This document shows positions 1-7,974 of a stretch of 64,000 nucleotides of DNA, piece by piece. Source of the DNA: Pseudomonas sp. (GTDB lineage Bacteria > Pseudomonadota > Gammaproteobacteria > Pseudomonadales > Pseudomonadaceae); NCBI RefSeq assembly GCF_030684895.1, contig NZ_JAUXXP010000038.1:1-64000 (forward strand), written 5' to 3'. Position 1 is the first letter of the stretch, and the number at the start of each line of letters is the position of its first letter. Position numbers and translations under genes: made by a program. Under the pieces are notes generated by a model that worked only from the letters and a program-made list of their open reading frames with translations, was not told where the DNA came from and did no database searches.

Positions 1-1
1 G

Positions 2-715
2 ATCATCGACATCAACATGGGCTGCCCGGCCAAGAAGGTCTGCAACAAGGCCGCCGGCTCCGCCCTATTGAAAGACGAAGTGTTAGTTCGCGAGATTCTT
101 CAGGCCGTGGTCGCCGCCGTGAATGTGCCGGTGACCCTGAAGATCCGCACTGGCTGGGACCGTGAGAACAAGAACGGCATTGCCGTGGCGAAAATCGCCG
201 AAGATGCCGGCATTGTCGCGCTGGCCGTGCATGGCCGCACCCGCGCCGACCTGTATATGGGTGAGGCCGAGTACGACACCATCGCCGCGATCAAGCAGGC
301 GGTGTCGATTCCGGTGCTGGCCAACGGCGATATCGATTCGCCGCAGAAGGCCAAAGCCGTACTCGCCGCCACTGGCGCTGATGGCCTGTTGATCGGTCGC
401 GCGGCACAGGGCCGGCCGTGGATATTCCGTGAGATCGAGCACTACCTGCGTACCGGTGAACAACTCCCGGCACCTAGCCTGCTCGAAGTGGAACGCATTC
501 TGCTTGAACATCTGGCTGCACTGCACGCCTTCTACGGCGATGTAATGGGCGTTCGCATTGCCCGCAAGCATGTCAGTTGGTATCTCGCAACCTTGCCGGG
601 CGCCAGGGAGTTCCGCGCCCAATTCAATCGTCTGGACAGTACGGACGCGCAGTGCACCAACGTTCGCGAGTTCTTCAGCGAACGTCATAACAATGGAGAA
701 GGGGTGGCCGCATGA
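2..715 (+). CDS. dusB: tRNA-dihydrouridine synthase B (3' part)
   Basis: The 5' end lies outside the window; 237 residues are visible, out of roughly 330 usual for the family. DusB reduces specific uridines in the tRNA D-loop to dihydrouridine with FMN and NADPH. The first visible residues read [16 protein letters not shown], the conserved segment holding the catalytic cysteine of Dus enzymes, and the FMN-barrel segments LAVHGRTR and VLANGDI follow. The stop overlaps the start of fis (ATGA), the conserved dusB-fis operon arrangement of gammaproteobacteria. Confidence 0.95.
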   Translation: MIDINMGCPAKKVCNKAAGSALLKDEVLVREILQAVVAAVNVPVTLKIRTGWDRENKNGIAVAKIAEDAGIVALAVHGRTRADLYMGEAEYDTIAAIKQAVSIPVLANGDIDSPQKAKAVLAATGADGLLIGRAAQGRPWIFREIEHYLRTGEQLPAPSLLEVERILLEHLAALHAFYGDVMGVRIARKHVSWYLATLPGAREFRAQFNRLDSTDAQCTNVREFFSERHNNGEGVAA

Positions 716-1032
716 CGATGTTGACTGAGACCTTAGAGAGTGGAATGGCTCCCGTGAGTGACAACAGCAGTTTGAAGCAGCATCTCAATACGCCAAGCGA
801 AGAGGGGCAAACCCTGCGCGGCAGCGTTGAGAAGGCCCTGCACAATTATTTCGCCCATCTTGAGGGCGCCGACGTCAGTGACGTGTACAACCTGGTGCTC
901 ACCGAAGTGGAAGCGCCACTGCTGGAAACCGTGATGAACTACGTCAAGGGCAACCAGACCAAGGCCTCCGAGCTGCTCGGCCTGAATCGCGGCACCCTGC
1001 GCAAGAAGCTCAAGCAATACGACCTGCTGTAA
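712..1032 (+). CDS. fis: DNA-binding protein Fis
   Basis: Small nucleoid-associated protein (106 aa) that bends DNA and controls rRNA/tRNA promoters and recombination. The C-terminal helix-turn-helix ends with the very conserved [18 protein letters not shown] and KKLKQYDLL. The Pseudomonas form has a slightly longer N-terminus than E. coli Fis. The ATG overlaps the dusB stop codon, so the genes are translationally coupled. In-frame ATGs at 721 and 745 are possible alternative starts. An intrinsic terminator follows directly. Confidence 0.96.
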   Translation: MTMLTETLESGMAPVSDNSSLKQHLNTPSEEGQTLRGSVEKALHNYFAHLEGADVSDVYNLVLTEVEAPLLETVMNYVKGNQTKASELLGLNRGTLRKKLKQYDLL

Positions 1033-1050
1033 CCCCGAACTCCCGAATAG

Positions 1051-1076
1051 GGCGGCCCACATGAGCCGCCTTTTTT
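1051..1076 (+). terminator. Rho-independent terminator after fis
   Basis: The stem GGCGGC / GCCGCC with an 8-nt loop is followed by six T residues, 18 bases after the fis stop. It ends the dusB-fis transcript and separates it from purH. Confidence 0.85.
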
Positions 1077-1121
1077 GCTGATAACGCCTTTGCCAATACT
1101 TCTGCTCTGATGGATTCTGAA

Positions 1122-2729
1122 ATGACCGACCAGACCACCCGCCTCCCCGTTCGCCGTGCCTTGATCAGTGTTTCCGACAAGACCGGCATCCTTGAGTTTG
1201 CCCGCGAGCTCGTCGCCCTGAATGTGGAAATCCTCTCCACCGGCGGCACTTACAAGCTGCTCAAGGACAACGGCATCGCTGCTGTGGAAGTCGCCGACTA
1301 CACCGGCTTCCCGGAAATGATGGACGGTCGTGTGAAGACCCTGCACCCGAAGATCCACGGTGGCATCCTCGGCCGTCGCGCCATCGACGGCGCGGTAATG
1401 GACGAGCACGGCATCAAGCCAATCGACCTGGTCGCGGTCAACCTCTACCCCTTCGCGGCAACCGTGGCCAAGCCGGGTTGTGACCTGGCCGACGCCATCG
1501 AGAACATCGACATCGGCGGCCCGACCATGGTCCGTTCTGCAGCGAAGAACCACAAAGACGTGGCCATCGTGGTCAACGCTGGCGACTACGCCAGCATAGT
1601 CGATAGCCTCAAGGCCGGTGGTCTGAGCTACGCCCAGCGCTTCGACCTGGCCCTGAAAGCTTTCGAGCACACTGCGGCCTACGACGGCATGATCGCCAAC
1701 TACCTGGGCACCATCGACCAGAGCCGTGACACCCTGAGCACCGAAGAACGCGGCGCTTTCCCGCGCACTTTCAACAGCCAGTTCATCAAGGCCCAGGAAA
1801 TGCGCTACGGCGAGAACCCGCACCAGAGCGCGGCGTTCTACGTGGAAGCGCAGAAGGGCGAGGCCAGCGTGGCCAGCGCCATCCAGCTGCAGGGTAAAGA
1901 ACTGTCGTTCAACAACGTGGCCGACACCGACGCCGCGCTGGAATGCGTGAAGAGCTTCGTCAAACCCGCCTGCGTGATCGTCAAGCACGCCAACCCGTGC
2001 GGCGTGGCCGTGGCCCTGGACAGCGAAGGCGGCATCCGCCAGGCCTACGAGCTGGCCTACGCCACCGACACCGAATCCGCGTTTGGCGGCATCATCGCCT
2101 TCAACCGTGAGCTGGACGGTGCCACCGCCCAGGCCATCGTCGAGCGTCAGTTCGTCGAAGTAATTATCGCGCCGAAAATCAGTGCCGAAGCCCGCGCCAT
2201 CGTCGCCGCCAAAGCCAACGTGCGCTTGCTGGAGTGCGGCGAATGGCCGGCCGAGCGCAGCGCCGGCTGGGACTTCAAGCGCGTCAATGGCGGCCTGCTA
2301 GTACAAAGCCGCGACATTGGCATGATCAAGGCAGAAGACCTGAAAATCGTCACCCAGCGCGCGCCGAGCGAGCAGGAAATCCATGACCTGATCTTCGCCT
2401 GGAAAGTAGCCAAGTTCGTTAAATCCAACGCCATCGTCTACGCCAAGGGCCGCCAGACCATCGGTGTCGGCGCCGGCCAGATGAGCCGCGTCAACTCGGC
2501 ACGTATCGCCGCAATCAAGGCCGAGCACGCCGGCCTGCAGGTCGCCGGCTCGGTAATGGCCTCCGACGCCTTCTTCCCGTTCCGTGACGGCCTGGACAAC
2601 GCTGCTGCCAATGGCATCACCGCAGTGATCCAGCCGGGTGGCTCGATGCGCGATGCGGAAGTGATTGCCGCAGCGGACGAGGCCAACATCGCGATGGTGT
2701 TTACCGGCATGCGTCATTTCCGTCATTGA
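1122..2729 (+). CDS. purH: Bifunctional AICAR formyltransferase / IMP cyclohydrolase
   Basis: This enzyme catalyses the last two steps of IMP synthesis (535 aa, normal length). The N-terminal MGS-like cyclohydrolase domain covers about residues 1-145 ([33 protein letters not shown]). The C-terminal AICAR transformylase domain carries the catalytic KHANPCG motif near residue 287. I chose MTDQTTRL at 1122 over the in-frame ATG at 1110 because pseudomonad PurH proteins start this way. purD follows on the same strand after a repeat-filled gap, as in P. aeruginosa. Confidence 0.96.
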   Translation: MTDQTTRLPVRRALISVSDKTGILEFARELVALNVEILSTGGTYKLLKDNGIAAVEVADYTGFPEMMDGRVKTLHPKIHGGILGRRAIDGAVMDEHGIKPIDLVAVNLYPFAATVAKPGCDLADAIENIDIGGPTMVRSAAKNHKDVAIVVNAGDYASIVDSLKAGGLSYAQRFDLALKAFEHTAAYDGMIANYLGTIDQSRDTLSTEERGAFPRTFNSQFIKAQEMRYGENPHQSAAFYVEAQKGEASVASAIQLQGKELSFNNVADTDAALECVKSFVKPACVIVKHANPCGVAVALDSEGGIRQAYELAYATDTESAFGGIIAFNRELDGATAQAIVERQFVEVIIAPKISAEARAIVAAKANVRLLECGEWPAERSAGWDFKRVNGGLLVQSRDIGMIKAEDLKIVTQRAPSEQEIHDLIFAWKVAKFVKSNAIVYAKGRQTIGVGAGQMSRVNSARIAAIKAEHAGLQVAGSVMASDAFFPFRDGLDNAAANGITAVIQPGGSMRDAEVIAAADEANIAMVFTGMRHFRH

Positions 2730-2732
2730 TTT

Positions 2733-2811
2733 GATGGGTATCGCTGCGCTCCACCCATCCTACGGGCAGCGCAGATTCGTAGGATGGGTGGAGCCGTAGG
2801 CGATACCCATC
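2733..2811. repeat. REP pair (BIME-like), 'GTAGGATGGGT' class
   Basis: Two inverted copies of a palindromic unit, each with a GTAG head (CTAC on the other strand) and an arm of the type GATGGGTATCGC...CCACCCATC, face each other tail to tail. The same unit recurs at 23297-23374 and, degenerate, at 33985-34071. It lies between purH and purD. Confidence 0.75.
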
Positions 2812-2829
2812 GCAACACGATTTCAGCAC

Positions 2830-2889
2830 GTAGCCCGGATGAAATCCGGGAGCGCCCCATTTAAAAGCCCCGGATTGCATCCGGGCTAC
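2830..2889. repeat. REP pair, 'GTAGCCCGGAT' class
   Basis: GTAGCCCGGATGAAATCCGGG faces its inverted mate CCCGGATTGCATCCGGGCTA across a short spacer. A near-identical pair occurs at 33914-33972, so this is a dispersed repeat. It ends 15 bases before the purD ATG and contains only spurious upstream in-frame starts for purD. Confidence 0.8.
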
Positions 2890-2904
2890 GCTCAGGAGAA
2901 CCCC

Positions 2905-4194
2905 ATGAACGTATTGATCATTGGCAGCGGCGGTCGTGAACACGCCCTAGCCTGGAAAGTGGCGCAGGACAAGCGCGTCGAGAAAGTCTTCGTTGCACCG
3001 GGCAACGCCGGCACTGCCGTTGAGCCCAAGTGCGAGAACGTCGCGATCGACGTACTGGCCATCGAGCAACTGGCTGATTTTGCCGAAAAGAACGTGCAAT
3101 TGACCATCGTTGGCCCGGAAGCGCCGCTGGTAAAAGGCGTGGTTGATCTGTTCCGTTCGCGCAAGCTGGACATCTTCGGCCCAACCGCCGCCGCTGCGCA
3201 GCTGGAAGGCTCCAAGGCCTTTACCAAGGACTTCCTCGCCCGCCAGAACATCCCTACCGCCGACTACCAGAACTTCACCGAAGTCGAGCCGGCCCTGGCC
3301 TACCTGCAAAAGGTCGGCGCGCCGATCGTGATCAAGGCCGACGGCCTGGCCGCGGGTAAAGGCGTGATCGTCGCTATGACCCTGAGCGAGGCCGAAGACG
3401 CCGTGCGCGATATGCTCGCCGGCAATGCCTTTGGCGAAGCCGGTTCGCGCGTGGTGATCGAGGAATTCCTCGACGGCGAAGAAGCCAGCTTTATCGTCAT
3501 GGTCGACGGCGAAAACGTGCTGCCAATGGCCACCAGCCAGGACCACAAGCGTGTCGGCGACGCCGACACCGGGCCGAACACCGGCGGCATGGGCGCCTAC
3601 TCGCCAGCTCCAGTGGTCACCGCCGAGGTGCACCAGCGGGTGATGGACGAAGTGATCTACCCGACCGTGCGCGGCATGGCCAGCGAAGGCAACGTCTACA
3701 CCGGCTTCCTCTACGCCGGGCTGATGATCGACAAGGCCGGCAAACCCAAGGTGATCGAGTTCAACTGCCGCTTCGGCGACCCGGAAACTCAGCCGATCAT
3801 GTGCCGCCTGGAATCTTCTCTGGTGCTGCTGGTCGAAGCCGCACTGGCCAAGGCGCTGGATAAGGTCGAAGCCACCTGGGACCCACGTCCGACCGTGGGT
3901 GTAGTGATCGCCGCCGGGGGTTACCCGGCCGATTACGCCAAGGGCGATGTGATCGAAGGTCTGGATGCTGCAGCGCAACTGGACGGTAAAGTCTTCCATG
4001 CCGGCACCGCACTGAAGGACGGCCAGATCGTCACCGCTGGTGGTCGCGTACTCTGCGCCACCGCCATCGGCCGCACGGTTGAAGAAGCCCAACAACAGGC
4101 CTATCGCCTGGCCGAGAAGATCCGCTGGAGCGGCAGCTTCTACCGCAACGACATCGGTTACCGCGCCATTGCCCGTGAACGCGGGGATAAGTGA
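2905..4194 (+). CDS. purD: Phosphoribosylamine-glycine ligase (GAR synthetase)
   Basis: This enzyme makes glycinamide ribonucleotide with ATP in the second step of purine synthesis (429 aa, normal length). MNVLIIGSGGREHALAWK is the canonical N-terminus. The ATP-grasp domain spans about residues 100-290 (IVIKADGLAAGKGV, EEFLDGEEASF, FNCRFGDPETQ). The start at 2905 has AGGAG 5-9 bases upstream; the in-frame ATG at 2839 lies inside a REP repeat and is rejected. Confidence 0.96.
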   Translation: MNVLIIGSGGREHALAWKVAQDKRVEKVFVAPGNAGTAVEPKCENVAIDVLAIEQLADFAEKNVQLTIVGPEAPLVKGVVDLFRSRKLDIFGPTAAAAQLEGSKAFTKDFLARQNIPTADYQNFTEVEPALAYLQKVGAPIVIKADGLAAGKGVIVAMTLSEAEDAVRDMLAGNAFGEAGSRVVIEEFLDGEEASFIVMVDGENVLPMATSQDHKRVGDADTGPNTGGMGAYSPAPVVTAEVHQRVMDEVIYPTVRGMASEGNVYTGFLYAGLMIDKAGKPKVIEFNCRFGDPETQPIMCRLESSLVLLVEAALAKALDKVEATWDPRPTVGVVIAAGGYPADYAKGDVIEGLDAAAQLDGKVFHAGTALKDGQIVTAGGRVLCATAIGRTVEEAQQQAYRLAEKIRWSGSFYRNDIGYRAIARERGDK

Positions 4195-4205
4195 AGGTAA
4201 TTAAC

Positions 4206-4235
4206 GACAAAGGTGGCCAATTGGCCACCTTTGTC
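4206..4235. terminator. Perfect 13-bp hairpin after purD
   Basis: GACAAAGGTGGCC and its exact complement flank an AATT loop 12 bases after the purD stop. Only a weak T-tract (ATATTT) follows. It is probably the purD terminator; the perfect symmetry means an operator for retS cannot be excluded. Confidence 0.65.
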
Positions 4236-4260
4236 ATATTTCCCTCGCGAACAGCTTGGC

Positions 4261-4266
4261 TATAAT
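4261..4266 (+). promoter_or_regulatory. Candidate -10 box of retS
   Basis: TATAAT lies 31 bases before the retS start codon, just past the purD terminator. No good -35 box is seen at 16-18 bases upstream, so an activator or weak promoter is possible. Confidence 0.45.
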
Positions 4267-4296
4267 CCGACCACTTATTTCTGAAGGGACTTCACT

Positions 4297-7077
4297 GTGC
4301 GCCGGCTGAGGATTGCCACCTACCTGCTACTCAGCACGCTGCTGATGGCGCTCCCCCTAGCGTCGGCTCAGGCAGGGGCGCAGGCATCCTGGTCCAGCCT
4401 GACCGACCCGAGCGCCGCGCTGCAATTCAATGATGTACGCAGCCCCGAGCGCCTCGCGCAGTTCCGCTCCACCGATCTCACCCAGCTTTACACTCCCGGC
4501 GGCAACAGTGCGCTGTGGCTGCATCACCGCATGCCGGCCAACACCGATGCGCAAATGCTGCGGGTATTCGCGCCCTACCTGGCCTACCTCGACCTCTACG
4601 TGTTGCAAGGCGATACGCTGATTGAGCAGGCACACACCGGCAGCAACCTGCCGTTTTCCAGCCGGCCGCTGGCCAGCCGCGATTTCCTCCTGCCGCTGCC
4701 CAAGGCCGAACAGCCGCTGGATATCTACCTGCGCCTGGCCTCGGAACACTCGCTGCGCCCCAGCATTACCCTGCAAAGTGCGCAGGCGATGGTTGCCGAT
4801 GACAACCGCCCGCTGCTGTTCGGCCTATTGCTCGGCTGCCTCGGCATGCTGGTGGCCTATAACCTTGTGCGTTTTGCCTACACCCGCGCCGTCAGCGGCC
4901 TGTGGCTGGCGGCTACTCAGGTCTGCCAGCTGATCGCGGTGGTCAGCCTACTCGGTATCAGCACGCCCTGGCTCAGTGAATGGCAAAGCCTGCAGCCGCA
5001 GATTGCCAACCTATCGATGCTGCTGGCCGCGCTCTGCGCCCTGTGTTTCACCGCCAGCTTCTTCCACAAGGTCTGTCCGAGTACGCCGCTGAACCACCTG
5101 CTCACCGGCGAAGTGGCAGTTATCAGCCTGGTCTGCGTGGCGCTGCTGGTGGCGACTAATCTGCAGTTCAATCAACTGGTCTATCTGCTCAACGCCGTCG
5201 CCGGCCTGAGCATTCTGCTGGTGTCGCTGACCCACTGGCGGCATGGCTACCAGCCGGCGCGGCTGTTCAGCCTGGCAGTGCTGCTGTTCTGCGCAGCCTT
5301 TATCGGCGCCCTGCCGATCCTCTTCGGTTACTGGGCGGTGCAGAGCGAATGGATGGCCTACGGCCTGCTCGCCGTCACCGCCGTCAGCGGTTTTATCCTC
5401 AGCATGGCGCTGAGCGAGCGACAGCGACGCATCATGCAGGACCAGTTCAGCACCAGCCGTGCCCTCGCTGCCAGCTCCGCCGAACTGAAAGCCAAAGCGG
5501 AATTTCTCGCCAAGATCAGCCACGAAATCCGCACGCCGATGAATGGCGTGCTGGGCATGACCGAGCTGCTGCTCGGCACCCCGCTATCCGCCAAACAGCG
5601 CGACTACGTACAAACCATCCACAGCTCGGGCAACGAGTTACTCACCCTGATCAACGAAATCCTCGATATCTCCAAGCTCGAATCCGGGCAGATCGAGCTG
5701 GATGACGTGCAGTTCGACCTCAACGCGCTAATCGAAGACTGCCTGGATATCTTCCGCGCCAAGGCCGAACAGCAGAAGGTCGAACTGATCAGTTTTATGC
5801 AGCCGCAAGTGCCACGGGTCATCAGCGGTGACCCCACACGCCTGCGCCAGACCCTGCTGAGCCTGCTGGACAACGCCTTCAAACAGACCGACGAAGGCGA
5901 AATTCTCCTGGTTGTGGCCCTGGACACCGCCGGCGAGCAACCGCGCCTGCGCATTGCCGTGCAGGACAGTGGCAAGCCGCTGGACGCCAGCGAACGCGAC
6001 GCACTGCTGAATGCCGAATTGCACAGCAAGGACTTCCTCGCCGCGACCAAACTCGGCGGCCGCCTCGGCCTGGTCATCGCCCGCCAGCTGGTACGCCTGA
6101 TGGACGGCGAGTTCGGCATCCAGAGCGGCGGCAGCCAGGGCTCCACCCTGTGGCTGACCCTGCCACTGGACACCACGCGCCTGGAGCAGCCCACCGCCGA
6201 TCTCGACGCCTCGTTGCAAGGCGCGCGCCTGCTGGTGGTGGACGACAACGACACCTGCCGCAAAGTCCTGGTGCAGCAATGCAGCGCCTGGGGCATGCAG
6301 GTCAGCGCCGTGCCCTCGGGTAAAGAGGCCATGGCCCTGCTGCGCACCAAGGCGCATCTGCGTGAATACTTCGATGCCGTGCTGCTCGATCAGGACATGC
6401 CCGGCATGACCGGTATGCAGCTGGCCGCGCGGATCAAGGAAGACGCCAACCTCAATCACGATATCCTGGTGATCATGCTCACCGGCATCAGCAATGCGCC
6501 GAGCAAGATCATCGCGCGCAACGCCGGGATCAAGCGCATCCTGGCCAAGCCGGTGGCCGGCTACACCCTGAAAACCACCCTGGCCGATGAACTGGCGCAG
6601 CGCGGCAAGGGCGATTCGCCGATGTTCAGCCCGACGCCGGTCAGCGCACCGCTGAACGTGCCCGGCGACTTCCGCATCCTGGTGGCCGAGGACAACACCA
6701 TCTCCACCAAGGTGATCCGCGGCATGCTCGGCAAGCTCAACCTGCAGCCCGACACCGCCAGCAACGGTGAAGAAGCCCTCAGTGCGATGAAGGCCCAACA
6801 GTACGACCTGGTGCTGATGGACTGCGAAATGCCGGTGCTCGACGGCTTCTCCGCCACCGAGCAGCTGCGCGCCTGGGAAGCCGCCGAACAGCGCGCGCGC
6901 ACCCCGGTGGTGGCGCTCACTGCGCATATCCTCAATGAACACAAGGAGCGCGCACGCCAGGTCGGCATGGACGGGCACATGTCCAAGCCGGTGGAAATGT
7001 CGCAACTGCGCGAGCTGATCGAACACTGGGTTGCCGAGCGGGAAATCCGCCGTCAGCGCGACGCCCTGCCTTCCTGA
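4297..7077 (+). CDS. retS: Hybrid sensor kinase RetS
   Basis: RetS antagonises the GacS kinase and so represses the GacA/RsmY/RsmZ switch from acute virulence and motility to biofilm growth (926 aa). Visible order: signal peptide about 1-28; periplasmic 7TMR-DISMED2 sensor about 40-165; seven membrane segments about 175-370; HisKA domain with H409 in ISHEIRTPMNG; an ATPase-like domain; receiver 1 with D698 (VLLDQDMPG); receiver 2 with D842 (VLMDCEMPVLDG). The ATPase domain is degenerate: the G1 box reads DSGKP and the G2 box GGRLGL. The start is GTG with GAAGGGA 7 bases upstream. Its place after purD matches retS (PA4856) of P. aeruginosa as I recall it. Confidence 0.9.
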   Translation: MRRLRIATYLLLSTLLMALPLASAQAGAQASWSSLTDPSAALQFNDVRSPERLAQFRSTDLTQLYTPGGNSALWLHHRMPANTDAQMLRVFAPYLAYLDLYVLQGDTLIEQAHTGSNLPFSSRPLASRDFLLPLPKAEQPLDIYLRLASEHSLRPSITLQSAQAMVADDNRPLLFGLLLGCLGMLVAYNLVRFAYTRAVSGLWLAATQVCQLIAVVSLLGISTPWLSEWQSLQPQIANLSMLLAALCALCFTASFFHKVCPSTPLNHLLTGEVAVISLVCVALLVATNLQFNQLVYLLNAVAGLSILLVSLTHWRHGYQPARLFSLAVLLFCAAFIGALPILFGYWAVQSEWMAYGLLAVTAVSGFILSMALSERQRRIMQDQFSTSRALAASSAELKAKAEFLAKISHEIRTPMNGVLGMTELLLGTPLSAKQRDYVQTIHSSGNELLTLINEILDISKLESGQIELDDVQFDLNALIEDCLDIFRAKAEQQKVELISFMQPQVPRVISGDPTRLRQTLLSLLDNAFKQTDEGEILLVVALDTAGEQPRLRIAVQDSGKPLDASERDALLNAELHSKDFLAATKLGGRLGLVIARQLVRLMDGEFGIQSGGSQGSTLWLTLPLDTTRLEQPTADLDASLQGARLLVVDDNDTCRKVLVQQCSAWGMQVSAVPSGKEAMALLRTKAHLREYFDAVLLDQDMPGMTGMQLAARIKEDANLNHDILVIMLTGISNAPSKIIARNAGIKRILAKPVAGYTLKTTLADELAQRGKGDSPMFSPTPVSAPLNVPGDFRILVAEDNTISTKVIRGMLGKLNLQPDTASNGEEALSAMKAQQYDLVLMDCEMPVLDGFSATEQLRAWEAAEQRARTPVVALTAHILNEHKERARQVGMDGHMSKPVEMSQLRELIEHWVAEREIRRQRDALPS

Positions 7078-7152
7078 AGATGCGGCCGGGATTGCCCGAC
7101 GGCCGCTAGACTCTTACCCTGCCACCCTTCTTTATCGAGACGAGTCCTTTCC

Positions 7153-7749
7153 ATGGCGTCCGCGCTGTTCAGCCTGTATTTGAAACTGCTGGTGCTCTAT
7201 AGCCCGTTCTTCGTGCTGTCGTGTTTTATCGGCCTAAGCCGCGGCTACACGGTCAAGGAGCGCAAGCGCCTGGCCTGGAAGGTCGCCCTCGGCGTGTTGA
7301 TCGCCAGCGTACTGCTGTATCTGTTCGGCAAGCACATCTTCACCCTGTTCGGCATCACCATCGACGCCTTCCGTATCGGCGCTGGCAGCGTACTGTTTAT
7401 CTCGGCCCTCGGCATGGCCCAGGGCAAGTCGGCGGTGCAAAGCGATAACGTGCAGCAGGACGTGACCATCGTGCCGCTGACCATCCCGCTCACCGTCGGC
7501 CCCGGCACCATCGGTGCGTTGCTGTTGATGGGCGCCAGCCAACCGGATTGGGGCGACAAGGCCGTGGCGGTGCTGGGCATCGCCCTGGCCAGTCTCACAG
7601 TGGGCGTGGTGCTGTATATGTCCAACCAGTTCGAGCGCCTGCTCGGTGATCAGGGTCTGCAGATCGTCAGCCGCCTGATGGGCCTGTTTGTCTGCGCCCT
7701 GGCCGCGCAGATCATCTTTACCGGGGTCAAGAACTACCTCGCGCTGTAA
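7153..7749 (+). CDS. MarC-family integral membrane protein
   Basis: This 198-aa protein consists of about six hydrophobic segments and shows the family hallmark VPLTIPLTVGPGTIGALLLMG (residues about 110-130). MarC/YchE/YhgN proteins are inner-membrane proteins of uncertain function; the old link to multiple antibiotic resistance was not upheld. It follows retS on the same strand after 75 bases, with an imperfect GC-rich hairpin (GCGGCCG/CGGCCGC) in the gap, and may be read with it. Confidence 0.85.
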   Translation: MASALFSLYLKLLVLYSPFFVLSCFIGLSRGYTVKERKRLAWKVALGVLIASVLLYLFGKHIFTLFGITIDAFRIGAGSVLFISALGMAQGKSAVQSDNVQQDVTIVPLTIPLTVGPGTIGALLLMGASQPDWGDKAVAVLGIALASLTVGVVLYMSNQFERLLGDQGLQIVSRLMGLFVCALAAQIIFTGVKNYLAL

Positions 7750-7804
7750 CCCCCTGCGCGGTCAATACGGTGCCGTAGCCCTTCCCGTGTAATACCCACA
7801 ACCT

Positions 7805-7842
7805 TGCACCATCCGCATGCAGCACAGCCCTGCTGCGGTGCA
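7805..7842 (+). promoter_or_regulatory. Two NtrC-like enhancer sites
   Basis: The 17-mer TGCACCATCCGCATGCA at 7805-7821 has a perfect left half of the NtrC consensus TGCACCA-N3-TGGTGCA and keeps the outer TGCA of the right half. A second site at 7826-7842 has a near-perfect right half (CGGTGCA). Their centres are 21 bp apart, two helical turns, and lie about 100 bp before the sigma-54 promoter, the usual enhancer geometry. Binding is inferred. Confidence 0.6.
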
Positions 7843-7916
7843 TGACGGCGTGAAAAAACCCTCGCGGCGCCCGCAAAATCAATCTAACTATTTGAAAATA
7901 AAGCACTTTAAATAAC

Positions 7917-7932
7917 TGGCACTGACATTGCT
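7917..7932 (+). promoter_or_regulatory. Sigma-54 (RpoN) promoter for the urea carboxylase operon
   Basis: TGGCACTGACATTGCT matches the consensus TGGCAC-N5-TTGCW, with GG (-24) and GC (-12) exactly 10 bases apart. Transcription should start near 7943, leaving a leader of about 32 bases to the ATG at 7975. An A+T-rich stretch (7875-7913), where IHF could bend the DNA, lies between it and the NtrC-like sites. Confidence 0.82.
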
Positions 7933-7938
7933 CTAGGC

Positions 7939-7966
7939 ATTCCATCACTTGGATACAAGATGGAAT
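7939..7966. promoter_or_regulatory. Inverted repeat at the transcription start, candidate GntR operator
   Basis: ATTCCATC (7939-7946) and GATGGAAT (7959-7966) form a perfect 8-bp inverted repeat, and within it lies the near-palindrome CTTGGATACAAG (7948-7959), similar to sites of FCD-type GntR repressors. It covers the predicted start of transcription and the ATG at 7960. A GntR/FCD regulator is encoded at 13430 in the same operon. Confidence 0.5.
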
Positions 7967-7974
7967 TTCAGAGC

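Noticed and set aside
2733..2889. Closely spaced repeats that could suggest a CRISPR array
   Set aside because: The units are inverted palindromes of different classes with a GTAG head, not regularly spaced direct repeats, and there are no cas genes.
2839..2904. An N-terminal extension of PurD by 22 residues from ATG 2839
   Set aside because: The extension is translated from the REP repeat; ATG 2905 has a good ribosome site and the family N-terminus.
7750..7974. A possible guanidine-I riboswitch before the allophanate hydrolase gene
   Set aside because: The sigma-54 start leaves a leader of only about 32 bases, and I see none of the conserved riboswitch segments.
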